From positions 1 to 22,584 of the forward strand of contig ASPP01021379.1 of the NCBI GenBank assembly GCA_000512085.1: 22,584 nucleotides of DNA. Reading direction: 5' to 3'. Origin of the DNA: Reticulomyxa filosa (taxonomy: Eukaryota; Foraminifera; Reticulomyxidae). The notes beneath the pieces were generated by a model. The model saw only the letters and a list, made by a program, of their open reading frames with translations. It did no database searches and had not been told where the DNA came from. Shown piece by piece: positions 8,633 through 15,282 of this stretch. The position numbers and the translations under genes are program-made. Numbering within the stretch: position 1 is the first letter of the stretch; the number at the start of each line of letters is the position of its first letter.

Positions 8633-9748
8633 TTATTGTCTCCACAAAATATTTTTTTGGTACTCACCATAGGAGTCCACATACTCAACAGAATAATCAT
8701 ATGGCTTGTCGTCAACATACACATAATCCCTATACATTCTCAATACACAGCAACGTTGGACATAAGTCAATGAAGGCAGATACCAAAAAGGATCCATAAA
8801 CTCCAATATGTAATTTAATAAGGTCATACCAATTCTTGAACGCTGTGCACTTTGTATAAGGCCAAATGTTATTCCTGATGCGGGACAAGTAAAATCATTA
8901 AAATGACTATTATAACTCGCTGGGCTGTCATAAAACCTATTGCAGTCCTCACAATAATTGCCAACTTTATAAAAGGCTACCTTACCATCTGTTTTTTGTA
9001 CCTCCTTGTCATTTGTTATTTTAACCCAATAGCGTAACCTTGCCATTTCACCAACTGCATCAACTGAATTAAGTAGTCTGTATTTAATTAGACCAGTTGT
9101 GTCTCTTTTTGTGAGATATTTAATCCATTCAATACATGCATCGGGTCGTCCTGTCATCATTGACTTTCTTTTTTCTTCATCGCTTTGGGTCGCACACATG
9201 ATTGGACATTCATTAAAAAAATGAGGTATATAACAATGATAAACACGTGATGTCACCTTAAATTTTTTTTTATTTTCCTTAAAGGCAAAGGATAAACGTC
9301 TGTCTTCAAGCAAATGAAAATCCAGACGAGACAAATGACAATAATGCTCTGGTGAATGTATTTTTGAGTGCTTGAAAAAAATAGGAAAAATTTCCCTATC
9401 CATAAGGCTTGTCAAATAAAAGGGATGAGGCCTATTTGCAATAAATAACCACTGAGGGGAAACCGCACTACAATCAGTAAAGTCTGGTATACCCCCAAAA
9501 TCAACGACATGCATAAAATTACTATTGCGATATAAATCTTCAAGAGAAAAGACATGAATATTCTTGCCATCTCTATTAAAGGTTTTTACTTCTCTGTCCC
9601 AGAAATAACAACCCAAATTTTTGTTATAGAAACGCAAAGGGTTTTCACTAATAATTTCGATATCATATAGCTCTGCATGTGTTTTCAGCCATTCAAAAAA
9701 TTGTTTCTTTTGGGTGAGAAAAGGATACTCGATACGACTGTCAGTCAT
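8633..9748 (-). CDS. Zinc-finger protein of unknown function
   Basis: 371 aa from the ATG at 9748, chosen because TTTCTC lies nine bases upstream; the open frame runs eight codons further without an ATG. Visible feature: one C2HC-type finger, C266-x2-C269-x12-H282-x5-C288 (YCEDCNRFYDSPASYNSHF...). An aromatic-rich N-terminal half and a Tyr/Asp-rich C-terminus surround it. No catalytic motif is seen. A decayed homologue at 4960-5470 shows the middle of the protein is the most conserved, so it is a regular cargo of this element family. A DNA-binding or virion role is possible; neither is shown. Confidence 0.75.
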   Translation of the reverse strand: MTDSRIEYPFLTQKKQFFEWLKTHAELYDIEIISENPLRFYNKNLGCYFWDREVKTFNRDGKNIHVFSLEDLYRNSNFMHVVDFGGIPDFTDCSAVSPQWLFIANRPHPFYLTSLMDREIFPIFFKHSKIHSPEHYCHLSRLDFHLLEDRRLSFAFKENKKKFKVTSRVYHCYIPHFFNECPIMCATQSDEEKRKSMMTGRPDACIEWIKYLTKRDTTGLIKYRLLNSVDAVGEMARLRYWVKITNDKEVQKTDGKVAFYKVGNYCEDCNRFYDSPASYNSHFNDFTCPASGITFGLIQSAQRSRIGMTLLNYILEFMDPFWYLPSLTYVQRCCVLRMYRDYVYVDDKPYDYSVEYVDSYGEYQKNILWRQ

Positions 9749-9757
9749 AGTTATCAG

Positions 9758-9764
9758 TGAGAAA
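9758..9764 (-). promoter_or_regulatory. TTTCTCA core before the zinc-finger gene
   Basis: Minus strand reads TTTCTCACTGATAACT then ATG at 9748. Confidence 0.55.
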
Positions 9765-9846
9765 GAAAACACCGAAAAAAGTTTTTAATTTAATCAAAAG
9801 AAAAAAGGGGCAAAACAACACTGAACCAAATCAAAAATATTTTTTT

Positions 9847-10812
9847 TTAATGCATCGACATGCACTTTTTAATAACTGGGTGGTCAAGAACAAGCTCATG
9901 TCTTGCCTGGAAAGTAGTACCCCAGCTCTTTTCGTTGGACCAAACATCAATTGGGAATAAATAAGTCATAAAAGATGTTCCTTTTCGGATATACATTAAA
10001 TTCTCAGGCTTAAAATTTAATAACTCTTTTGCTTCATAACGTCCTTGGTCTAATACACGCTCGTAGACTGTCATTCTAACTTGTTTCGCTGTCACTGGGA
10101 ACGTAACCTTAACTGTATCTGGGAACACTGCCTTTTGTTTACGGATTAAAGGCTGGAATTTACTGCTCATACTCTGGAAATAATTTCTAAATTTTTCCTG
10201 GTCTTCCTTACTGTAAAGCACTTCACTGTTTCTTTGACCCCACCTTAACAGAGCAATATCCATTAGTCGTAAAAACTCATAAAATATTTTTTCTTCCTCA
10301 AGCTTAGCTTTTTCCTCAAGGTCTTGTGGTTCTTCTTTCGGCTGGGCTATAGGACTTCTCAACACAGCAGCAATAGAATATTTTGAGTATGTTGTACCTG
10401 AGGCAGTTTTGTGCTTATATTCACTCATGTTAAAAGGCGATCTGAGCCAAGGCGACCTAATACATAAAGGAAGACCATCATACATAATGCTAACGCGAGG
10501 AGTATTGTCCCTGTGCATCTGCTCTCCCACTTGAATATGGAAACGTCTCTCGAAGTCATTAAGCAACCCCGACTCAATAATAAACCCGACTCCATCAATT
10601 CTCGATTGTGTCCGTGGTAATAGCGGCGCGGGTGATTCATTGTGAGGCTGTATATTAATCTCAATAGAGTTGTCGTTGAGATTATTCTTAACTGTTGGTT
10701 CCTCGATCCGTATGTCAATATCACCTTGATTGTCAGTTTCTTTTTTCTCCTCAGGTAAAAGTGTTTCGTAAAAACTGGACGCAGATTCTCCTCTCTTTGG
10801 AAAAGGTCTCAT
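9847..10812 (-). CDS. Probable viral-type single-stranded DNA-binding protein
   Basis: 321 aa, starting 18 bases after a TTTCTC core. Residues 1-70 are acidic and low in structure. The core then shows, in order, IMYDGLPLCIRSPWLRSPFNMSEY, a KYSIAAVL strand, a helix FYEFLRLMDIALL, FQPLI and VFPDTVKVTFPV. This order (short strand with PL-I--P, PFxxSEY, then F--L--LD and a Y/F-P-T-K-V strand) recalls the OB-fold SSBs of nucleocytoplasmic large DNA viruses. The match is from memory of the pattern, not a search. It is codirectional with the zinc-finger gene and divergent from the four-paralogue cluster. An SSB suits a protein-primed replicon. Confidence 0.5.
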   Translation of the reverse strand: MRPFPKRGESASSFYETLLPEEKKETDNQGDIDIRIEEPTVKNNLNDNSIEINIQPHNESPAPLLPRTQSRIDGVGFIIESGLLNDFERRFHIQVGEQMHRDNTPRVSIMYDGLPLCIRSPWLRSPFNMSEYKHKTASGTTYSKYSIAAVLRSPIAQPKEEPQDLEEKAKLEEEKIFYEFLRLMDIALLRWGQRNSEVLYSKEDQEKFRNYFQSMSSKFQPLIRKQKAVFPDTVKVTFPVTAKQVRMTVYERVLDQGRYEAKELLNFKPENLMYIRKGTSFMTYLFPIDVWSNEKSWGTTFQARHELVLDHPVIKKCMSMH

Positions 10813-10830
10813 TTAAGGGTTCGTCTTTGG

Positions 10831-10836
10831 GAGAAA
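10831..10836 (-). promoter_or_regulatory. TTTCTC core before the SSB-like gene
   Basis: Minus strand reads CCTTTCTCCCAAAG, 18 bases before the ATG at 10812; the weakest octamer match of the set. Confidence 0.4.
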
Positions 10837-10921
10837 GGTAAGAAAAAACTTTAAAAAAGTGACTAAAAAAACTTTTTTAGGTGGGAAAACCTTTTTGAAA
10901 AAGATTCTTTTTTGTTTCAAG

Positions 10922-10929
10922 TTTCTCAA
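10922..10929 (+). promoter_or_regulatory. TTTCTCAA octamer, 2 bases before ATG
   Basis: AAGTTTCTCAACCATGG: octamer, CC, then ATG at 10932 with a G at +4. Confidence 0.65.
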
Positions 10930-10931
10930 CC

Positions 10932-11579
10932 ATGGAATTTAAAAAAGCTATCACATTATTCGCGAATTTTACTAAGCTAAATGTTGAACGAAAGTTTTAT
11001 TTATTAGATAAAGAATTCCAATTAGACAATATTGACGAATGCTTTGCGTTTTTCAATATTATCAACTTTGTGAAAAATTACGATTATTTTTTTAATTGGA
11101 TAAAGAGAAAAAGTAATCATTGGACAGACAAAGACCCAAAAAAGCGTCAACATTACAAAGAATTTTTGAGCGAGCTTATCGAACACTTTTATTTTAAACA
11201 TGAGACTAATAGTGTTGTTTTACATTGTGACCCATATGAGAATATTGAGTCTATTGGAAATTATTTCGTTGCTCCGGACTTTGAAGAAACGATGAAGGAA
11301 TGGAAGGATTGTCGGACTTTTCTGGGTCGAGACATTGAAAAACTTATTTATTCCTTTATGCCTGTTTTTTTAGATTCTTTTATTCCAGATTATTTATTAT
11401 TACCTTGTAGCCAAGACCTTAAAGATTATGATGCCAAGAATTGTGCTTTGATGCTTTTTAAGGTTAACAAGGAAAACGCGAAACATAGAATAACAGTAGG
11501 CACAATGTGGTTTTTGATGCTTCACAAATATTTTTTAGACAAAACTTATTCTTTGAACGGGGTTTCCAGTTTTTTTTAA
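10932..11579 (+). CDS. Tandem paralogue family member 1, F-box-like motif
   Basis: 215 aa, first of four adjacent related genes. Shared landmarks: motif 1 at 130-144 (FLGRDIEKLIYSFMP) and motif 2 at 185-202 (HRITVGTMWFLMLHKYFL). Motif 1 has the spacing of an F-box core (P-x-D-I-I-x-x-I-x-S-F-x-P in its sisters), but this copy lacks the proline and it lies in the second half of the protein. This is the most diverged member. No enzymatic motif, signal peptide or membrane helix is evident. Its own octamer and the 48-base spacer to the next gene suggest separate transcription. Confidence 0.75.
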   Translation: MEFKKAITLFANFTKLNVERKFYLLDKEFQLDNIDECFAFFNIINFVKNYDYFFNWIKRKSNHWTDKDPKKRQHYKEFLSELIEHFYFKHETNSVVLHCDPYENIESIGNYFVAPDFEETMKEWKDCRTFLGRDIEKLIYSFMPVFLDSFIPDYLLLPCSQDLKDYDAKNCALMLFKVNKENAKHRITVGTMWFLMLHKYFLDKTYSLNGVSSFF

Positions 11580-11606
11580 AAAGTTGTTCTTTTTTCTTTT
11601 CCCAAG

Positions 11607-11614
11607 TTTCTCAA
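11607..11614 (+). promoter_or_regulatory. TTTCTCAA octamer
   Basis: CCAAGTTTCTCAACC, 13 bases before the ATG at 11628. Confidence 0.6.
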
Positions 11615-11627
11615 CCTTAATTACATA

Positions 11628-12317
11628 ATGTCCATTGAATCACTTTATGACATTGAAGCTAATTTAAATCGTTTTTATTTGAGTCTTCAAACAAATAATC
11701 TTATTGTTGATGGTCAAATGATCGTTTTATCTGACAAAAGAAGATTTAATGACAAAAGCACAATGGACTTCCTTTCAATCTTACTTTTCTGTAGTGAAAA
11801 ACATATTGAGTTTATAAGGATTGTCGAAGAACTTATTCCAAAAATCAGACAACTAAACCAATCCCAAATTTTTAAAAGGCAAACAACTTATTTCCACCCT
11901 TTGCAACGTGATTTAGCGAATGGCTTTCAAGACTATGGTGAATTAGACAGTTACTTTGCTCTTGCGAAAAATTGTGATAGAGATGACATCAAAGAAATTA
12001 AAGAGGCTATCTCAGAGCTACCAGGTGGTATTCCTAATGACATTATAAATCTTATCATTGGTTATACTCAACGTGGTATTGACGATTTTATGTTAGATAC
12101 TCAAATAAGTGATATTGTATTTCAAAGGGGGAAAGTGGACCAGGTACGGTTTACTATTCTTGACCCAGACAGCGCAGTGGATAGGCGTCAGATGGGTCTT
12201 ATGTGGTTTAATTTTTTTAATGTTTTTTTTGAAGAAGGTTTCCCACGGAAAAAGGGTCTGCGCTTACAAACAAAAATCCGAAAACCTTTGTTTTTTAATC
12301 CTTTAGTTTCTCAATGA
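11628..12317 (+). CDS. Tandem paralogue family member 2, F-box-like motif
   Basis: 229 aa. N-terminal shared block MDFLSILLFCSEKHIEFI (46-63); motif 1 at 135-147 (IPNDIINLIIGYT); motif 2 at 185-201 (DRRQMGLMWFNFFNVFF). Motif 1 is a good F-box-core look-alike (IPxDIIxLII). It ends with VSQ-stop written by the next gene's octamer and overlaps that gene's ATG by four bases (ATGA at 12314). Function is unknown; a substrate-adaptor role for a host SCF ligase is a guess from the motif. Confidence 0.8.
   Translation: MSIESLYDIEANLNRFYLSLQTNNLIVDGQMIVLSDKRRFNDKSTMDFLSILLFCSEKHIEFIRIVEELIPKIRQLNQSQIFKRQTTYFHPLQRDLANGFQDYGELDSYFALAKNCDRDDIKEIKEAISELPGGIPNDIINLIIGYTQRGIDDFMLDTQISDIVFQRGKVDQVRFTILDPDSAVDRRQMGLMWFNFFNVFFEEGFPRKKGLRLQTKIRKPLFFNPLVSQ
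12307..12314 (+). promoter_or_regulatory. TTTCTCAA octamer embedded in upstream coding end
   Basis: The octamer's last A is the first base of the ATG at 12314. It also encodes the final Val-Ser-Gln of the upstream gene. Confidence 0.6.
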
Positions 12318-12967
12318 ACTTGAAAAAATTAAAAGAAAACATAATTGCTCATGAAAAAACCACAAAAGATGGTTGGTTCGATCTTTTCGGGAGGAAAATT
12401 GTTGTGCGAAATATTTTTTCTTCAACGCTAACAAATTTCTACACTATTTTATTATTCGGACCTGAGATGACGGAGTTATATGATTTTATTGTAAAAATTG
12501 CAATCCCGCGTTTGCAGACCATAACACCACAACGAGATCTTTATGACACTATAAGTTTTGGTCTGCGTAATGAGCTCGTGAAAGGTTTTGTTACAAAGTC
12601 ACGAACAATTAATTCCTTATTCTCGAATTATTACCATAGCAATCCGAGACACATTAATGACCTGCGTATTGCAAAAGAATTATTACGGAGCGAAGAAAAT
12701 GCTTTTATTCCAATGGACATTATAAATCTTATAATATCTTTTACGCCTTTATGCACAAATAAATACCATTTACCAATAATGTTAAGCTGTTTGTCGTCAA
12801 TTGATTTTCGTTATTTTGACATTGAGCCTGAAATAAAAGGATTCACCATAGACTATTTAAAAAGCGAAAAATATGACCACAGGAGAAAAATGGCTGAAAC
12901 GTGGGCTGATTTTTTTTTAGTTGTTTTAACTTGTACTGTGCCTGTGTACGTAAAAAAGGGGACTTAA
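12314..12967 (+). CDS. Tandem paralogue family member 3, F-box-like motif
   Basis: 217 aa. Shared block FYTILLFGPEMTELYDFIV (42-60); motif 1 at 131-145 (FIPMDIINLIISFTP), the closest of the four to an F-box core; motif 2 at 188-205 (DHRRKMAETWADFFLVVL). It overlaps the previous gene by four bases and is followed after 32 bases by the fourth member. No other domain is recognised. Confidence 0.8.
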   Translation: MNLKKLKENIIAHEKTTKDGWFDLFGRKIVVRNIFSSTLTNFYTILLFGPEMTELYDFIVKIAIPRLQTITPQRDLYDTISFGLRNELVKGFVTKSRTINSLFSNYYHSNPRHINDLRIAKELLRSEENAFIPMDIINLIISFTPLCTNKYHLPIMLSCLSSIDFRYFDIEPEIKGFTIDYLKSEKYDHRRKMAETWADFFLVVLTCTVPVYVKKGT

Positions 12968-12993
12968 ACTTTTTAATTCATTTTTCTTTTGCC

Positions 12994-13000
12994 TTTCTCA
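12994..13000 (+). promoter_or_regulatory. TTTCTCA core overlapping ATG
   Basis: GCCTTTCTCATGC: the final A is the A of the start codon at 13000, which decides this start over the open frame's upstream extension. Confidence 0.6.
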
Positions 13001-13644
13001 TGCACTCATTGACACAAATCGTCGACCAAGTTTCAACATTTGTTATTGAGGATGAAGACTTTATGTCTTTTTTCTTGGGTGAGAGAGCAGTCCGTTTTAA
13101 AGCAACAGATAACCATCAAAACCTTATTGGCGTTGCATCAGACTGTTTTTCAGTTATGGTTTTTGTACCAGAGTGGAAAAAAGTTATTGATTTAATACAA
13201 CAATATTTTAAAACAAAAGGTATTCCTGCTATCCCATCAAGGGCGAATAATTCATTTCATATTGGCCTTTATTTTGAGAGGTGTGAAGTCAAAGAGGCGT
13301 TCGACAGTGTTTCCCATAACTACCAAAGATATATGCCCCAAAGAGACAACCTGGAATCTCTTTTTCCTGTGAGATGTGTGTCCTCTGAAGAAGAAATAAA
13401 TAGCATTCATGAGATATGCAAAGAAATTTTTATACCAGACTGTATTATTAAAGAAATAATAAGTTTTTGTCCACCCAACCTATCAAAAATGTATCCAATA
13501 AAAGGAAGGATATCATTGAAAGACTACAAAAGCAACAAATTTGCTTACAAAAGATTTAATATGGAAAATTATTATGACAGAAGAGCCCTTGGACAAATGT
13601 GGTATCACTTTTTGATATGTTATTTTTTCTATCAAGTTAAATAA
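13000..13644 (+). CDS. Tandem paralogue family member 4, F-box-like motif
   Basis: 214 aa from the octamer-linked ATG. The frame is open back to 12931, but those codons have a non-octamer start within gene 3. Shared block SDCFSVMVFVPEWKKVIDLI (47-66); motif 1 at 144-159 (FIPDCIIKEIISFCPP); motif 2 at 192-210 (YDRRALGQMWYHFLICYFF). It overlaps the convergent VLTF3-like gene by 13 bases tail to tail. Confidence 0.8.
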   Translation: MHSLTQIVDQVSTFVIEDEDFMSFFLGERAVRFKATDNHQNLIGVASDCFSVMVFVPEWKKVIDLIQQYFKTKGIPAIPSRANNSFHIGLYFERCEVKEAFDSVSHNYQRYMPQRDNLESLFPVRCVSSEEEINSIHEICKEIFIPDCIIKEIISFCPPNLSKMYPIKGRISLKDYKSNKFAYKRFNMENYYDRRALGQMWYHFLICYFFYQVK

Positions 13645-14654
13645 GTTTTTTTGGTCAAGATATTATACTGTTCATCAATATCCCGTTTCAGCGTTTGGTA
13701 ATCATGGTAAAGCCCTTCGTCCATCTCACACATATTTGAGCGATATTTGGTCAAGAAATGATCGATGTCGGGATTCCTTCCATATATTTTTTTTACGTTT
13801 CTTTCAAGGAAAAATACTTTTTTTCTTATGAGGTGTTTTATTACTCCATCCTCAACAGCTTTTATTTTTGGAATTATTTGATAACAGTCTTTTTCCTCTT
13901 CTGCAACAGAATTTAAGATTTTTTCTTTTTGCCAATCCCACTTCACTATATCAGACACAATAAACTGCCAACCAAAAGCCTCACACACTTGAGCCCATAA
14001 AACATCGTATTTATCAAGAGCAGACTTTGACAGCTTGTTTGGCACGAGATATGTTTTGCCACCACGCATCTGTATAATTTTATAAAGTAAATAATAAATA
14101 TTAAATTTTTTCTTTATTGTCCACTTAAATTTTTCTTTAAGCTCGTCAAAAGAATTGTCCACCATATCACATCGCATTGCATCCTCGTCTGTATAGTCAA
14201 GCTCTTCACCAAGGAAATGCAGGAAATAAGTAAAATCTTTTCTATGTCGTTTGTCAGCTTTAAAAGCATCAAAAATATTTTTCCACGAACAAGGACAAGG
14301 CACTCTTTCAAGCATAATACACATAATATTCGTTTGTATTGGCATTGGGTCAGTCCATTCCCTTATCTTTTTCATAAAATATTGCTTTCGGACATAGACC
14401 ATTGGTAAATAAAAGGCTGGCTTTGCATACTCAAAAACATATTCTGGGTCCATAACACTAAAAGCACACCTAACACAAGAGCTATAGCCATGTCTTCTAT
14501 CCCATTTATGATCACACGTTTTAACTTGCATTAGCCAGTTTTCTTCAGCAGTAGGTTCACTATCAATTTCCATAGGTTCTAATGGAGGAAGCCCTTTACG
14601 TTTGGGTCGTCTTAAAAAGGGTTCAAAATGACGGGGGGTTCTTTTTTGTCTCAT
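13632..14654 (-). CDS. Probable VLTF3-like late transcription factor
   Basis: 340 aa from the ATG that overlaps its TTTCTCA core (14654); a longer open frame exists but lacks the motif. Basic N-terminus FLRRPKRKG (13-21) could be a nuclear signal. A zinc-ribbon-like part has C47, H49, C60 and C63 (CDHKWDRRHGYSSCVRC). It is followed by VYVRKQYFMKKI, a helical stretch with FTYFLHFLGEEL, FKWTIKKKFNIYYLLYKI, and LDKYDVLWAQVCEAFGWQF. This order (zinc ribbon, YxRxxxF, ...YYLLYK, ...LW..VC...GW) matches my memory of poxvirus A2L/VLTF3-like factors found in many large DNA viruses and virophage-like elements. The C-terminal 100 residues are extra. It shares a 46-base divergent promoter region with the next gene. 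Confidence 0.55.
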   Translation of the reverse strand: MRQKRTPRHFEPFLRRPKRKGLPPLEPMEIDSEPTAEENWLMQVKTCDHKWDRRHGYSSCVRCAFSVMDPEYVFEYAKPAFYLPMVYVRKQYFMKKIREWTDPMPIQTNIMCIMLERVPCPCSWKNIFDAFKADKRHRKDFTYFLHFLGEELDYTDEDAMRCDMVDNSFDELKEKFKWTIKKKFNIYYLLYKIIQMRGGKTYLVPNKLSKSALDKYDVLWAQVCEAFGWQFIVSDIVKWDWQKEKILNSVAEEEKDCYQIIPKIKAVEDGVIKHLIRKKVFFLERNVKKIYGRNPDIDHFLTKYRSNMCEMDEGLYHDYQTLKRDIDEQYNILTKKTYLT

Positions 14655-14660
14655 GAGAAA
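14654..14660 (-). promoter_or_regulatory. TTTCTCA core overlapping ATG of VLTF3-like gene
   Basis: Minus strand reads CCTTTCTCATGAG; the core's A is the start codon's A. Confidence 0.6.
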
Positions 14661-14690
14661 GGCACTTGAAAATTTGTTTTTAAAGTTAAG

Positions 14691-14698
14691 TTTCTCAA
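14691..14698 (+). promoter_or_regulatory. TTTCTCAA octamer, 2 bases before ATG
   Basis: AAGTTTCTCAACCATGG, the same 17-base context as at 10921-10935. Confidence 0.65.
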
Positions 14699-14700
14699 CC

Positions 14701-15282
14701 ATGGAAGATAATCGTTCAACCTTTAAATTGATGACCGGACTTTTCGGCTTTTCATGGAAAAACACCTTTGACGGAGATCGTTATTTATTTGAAAAAAGTA
14801 TTCAGTTATATGACCGTACCAATATCCACACGATCCTTTTAACGATGAAAGAAAGATTAAAGGAGGAAAGCAAAGAAGATTTTGCAGAAGAGCATGTGCG
14901 AAACCTTGCAAAAATGGTAAAGTGGTATAAATTTGACAAGGACCACTTTAAGCTTATCAGTGAGTATTACGTTTATTGTCATAACTCAAAAGCCTTTATG
15001 ATGTGGGACGACTTTTTTATTGTGGAAATGAATAAGATAAAGAATGACCTTAATGCTGCTCTCCAACGCCTTATTTCAATTGACATAGACGATGAAAGTG
15101 ACCTTATGCTTGCGGACGATGAAGATAACACTTATAAGTTTCCTGTGTCTTGTTTTGGTTCCGAAATAAAAGAAAAAACACAAAAAATTATTTCTGAGCA
15201 CCAGTTGGACGTTGCGAGGTTACATGGAAAGCTTATAAGACGTATCAAATTTTTACAAAACGAAATTTTAAATAAATTTTAA
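14701..15282 (+). CDS. Unknown acidic helical protein
   Basis: 193 aa from the octamer-linked ATG; the open frame extends upstream without that context. Mostly helical and charged, with an acidic patch at about 136-148 (DIDDESDLMLADDEDN) and a Lys/Arg-rich C-terminal helix. No recognisable domain. It is divergent from the VLTF3-like gene and its stop overlaps the polymerase stop by four bases (15279-15282). Confidence 0.7.
   Translation: MEDNRSTFKLMTGLFGFSWKNTFDGDRYLFEKSIQLYDRTNIHTILLTMKERLKEESKEDFAEEHVRNLAKMVKWYKFDKDHFKLISEYYVYCHNSKAFMMWDDFFIVEMNKIKNDLNAALQRLISIDIDDESDLMLADDEDNTYKFPVSCFGSEIKEKTQKIISEHQLDVARLHGKLIRRIKFLQNEILNKF

Noticed and set aside
8540-8773. 77-aa ORF between convergent genes
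   Set aside because: Overlaps the ends of two well-supported genes in other frames.
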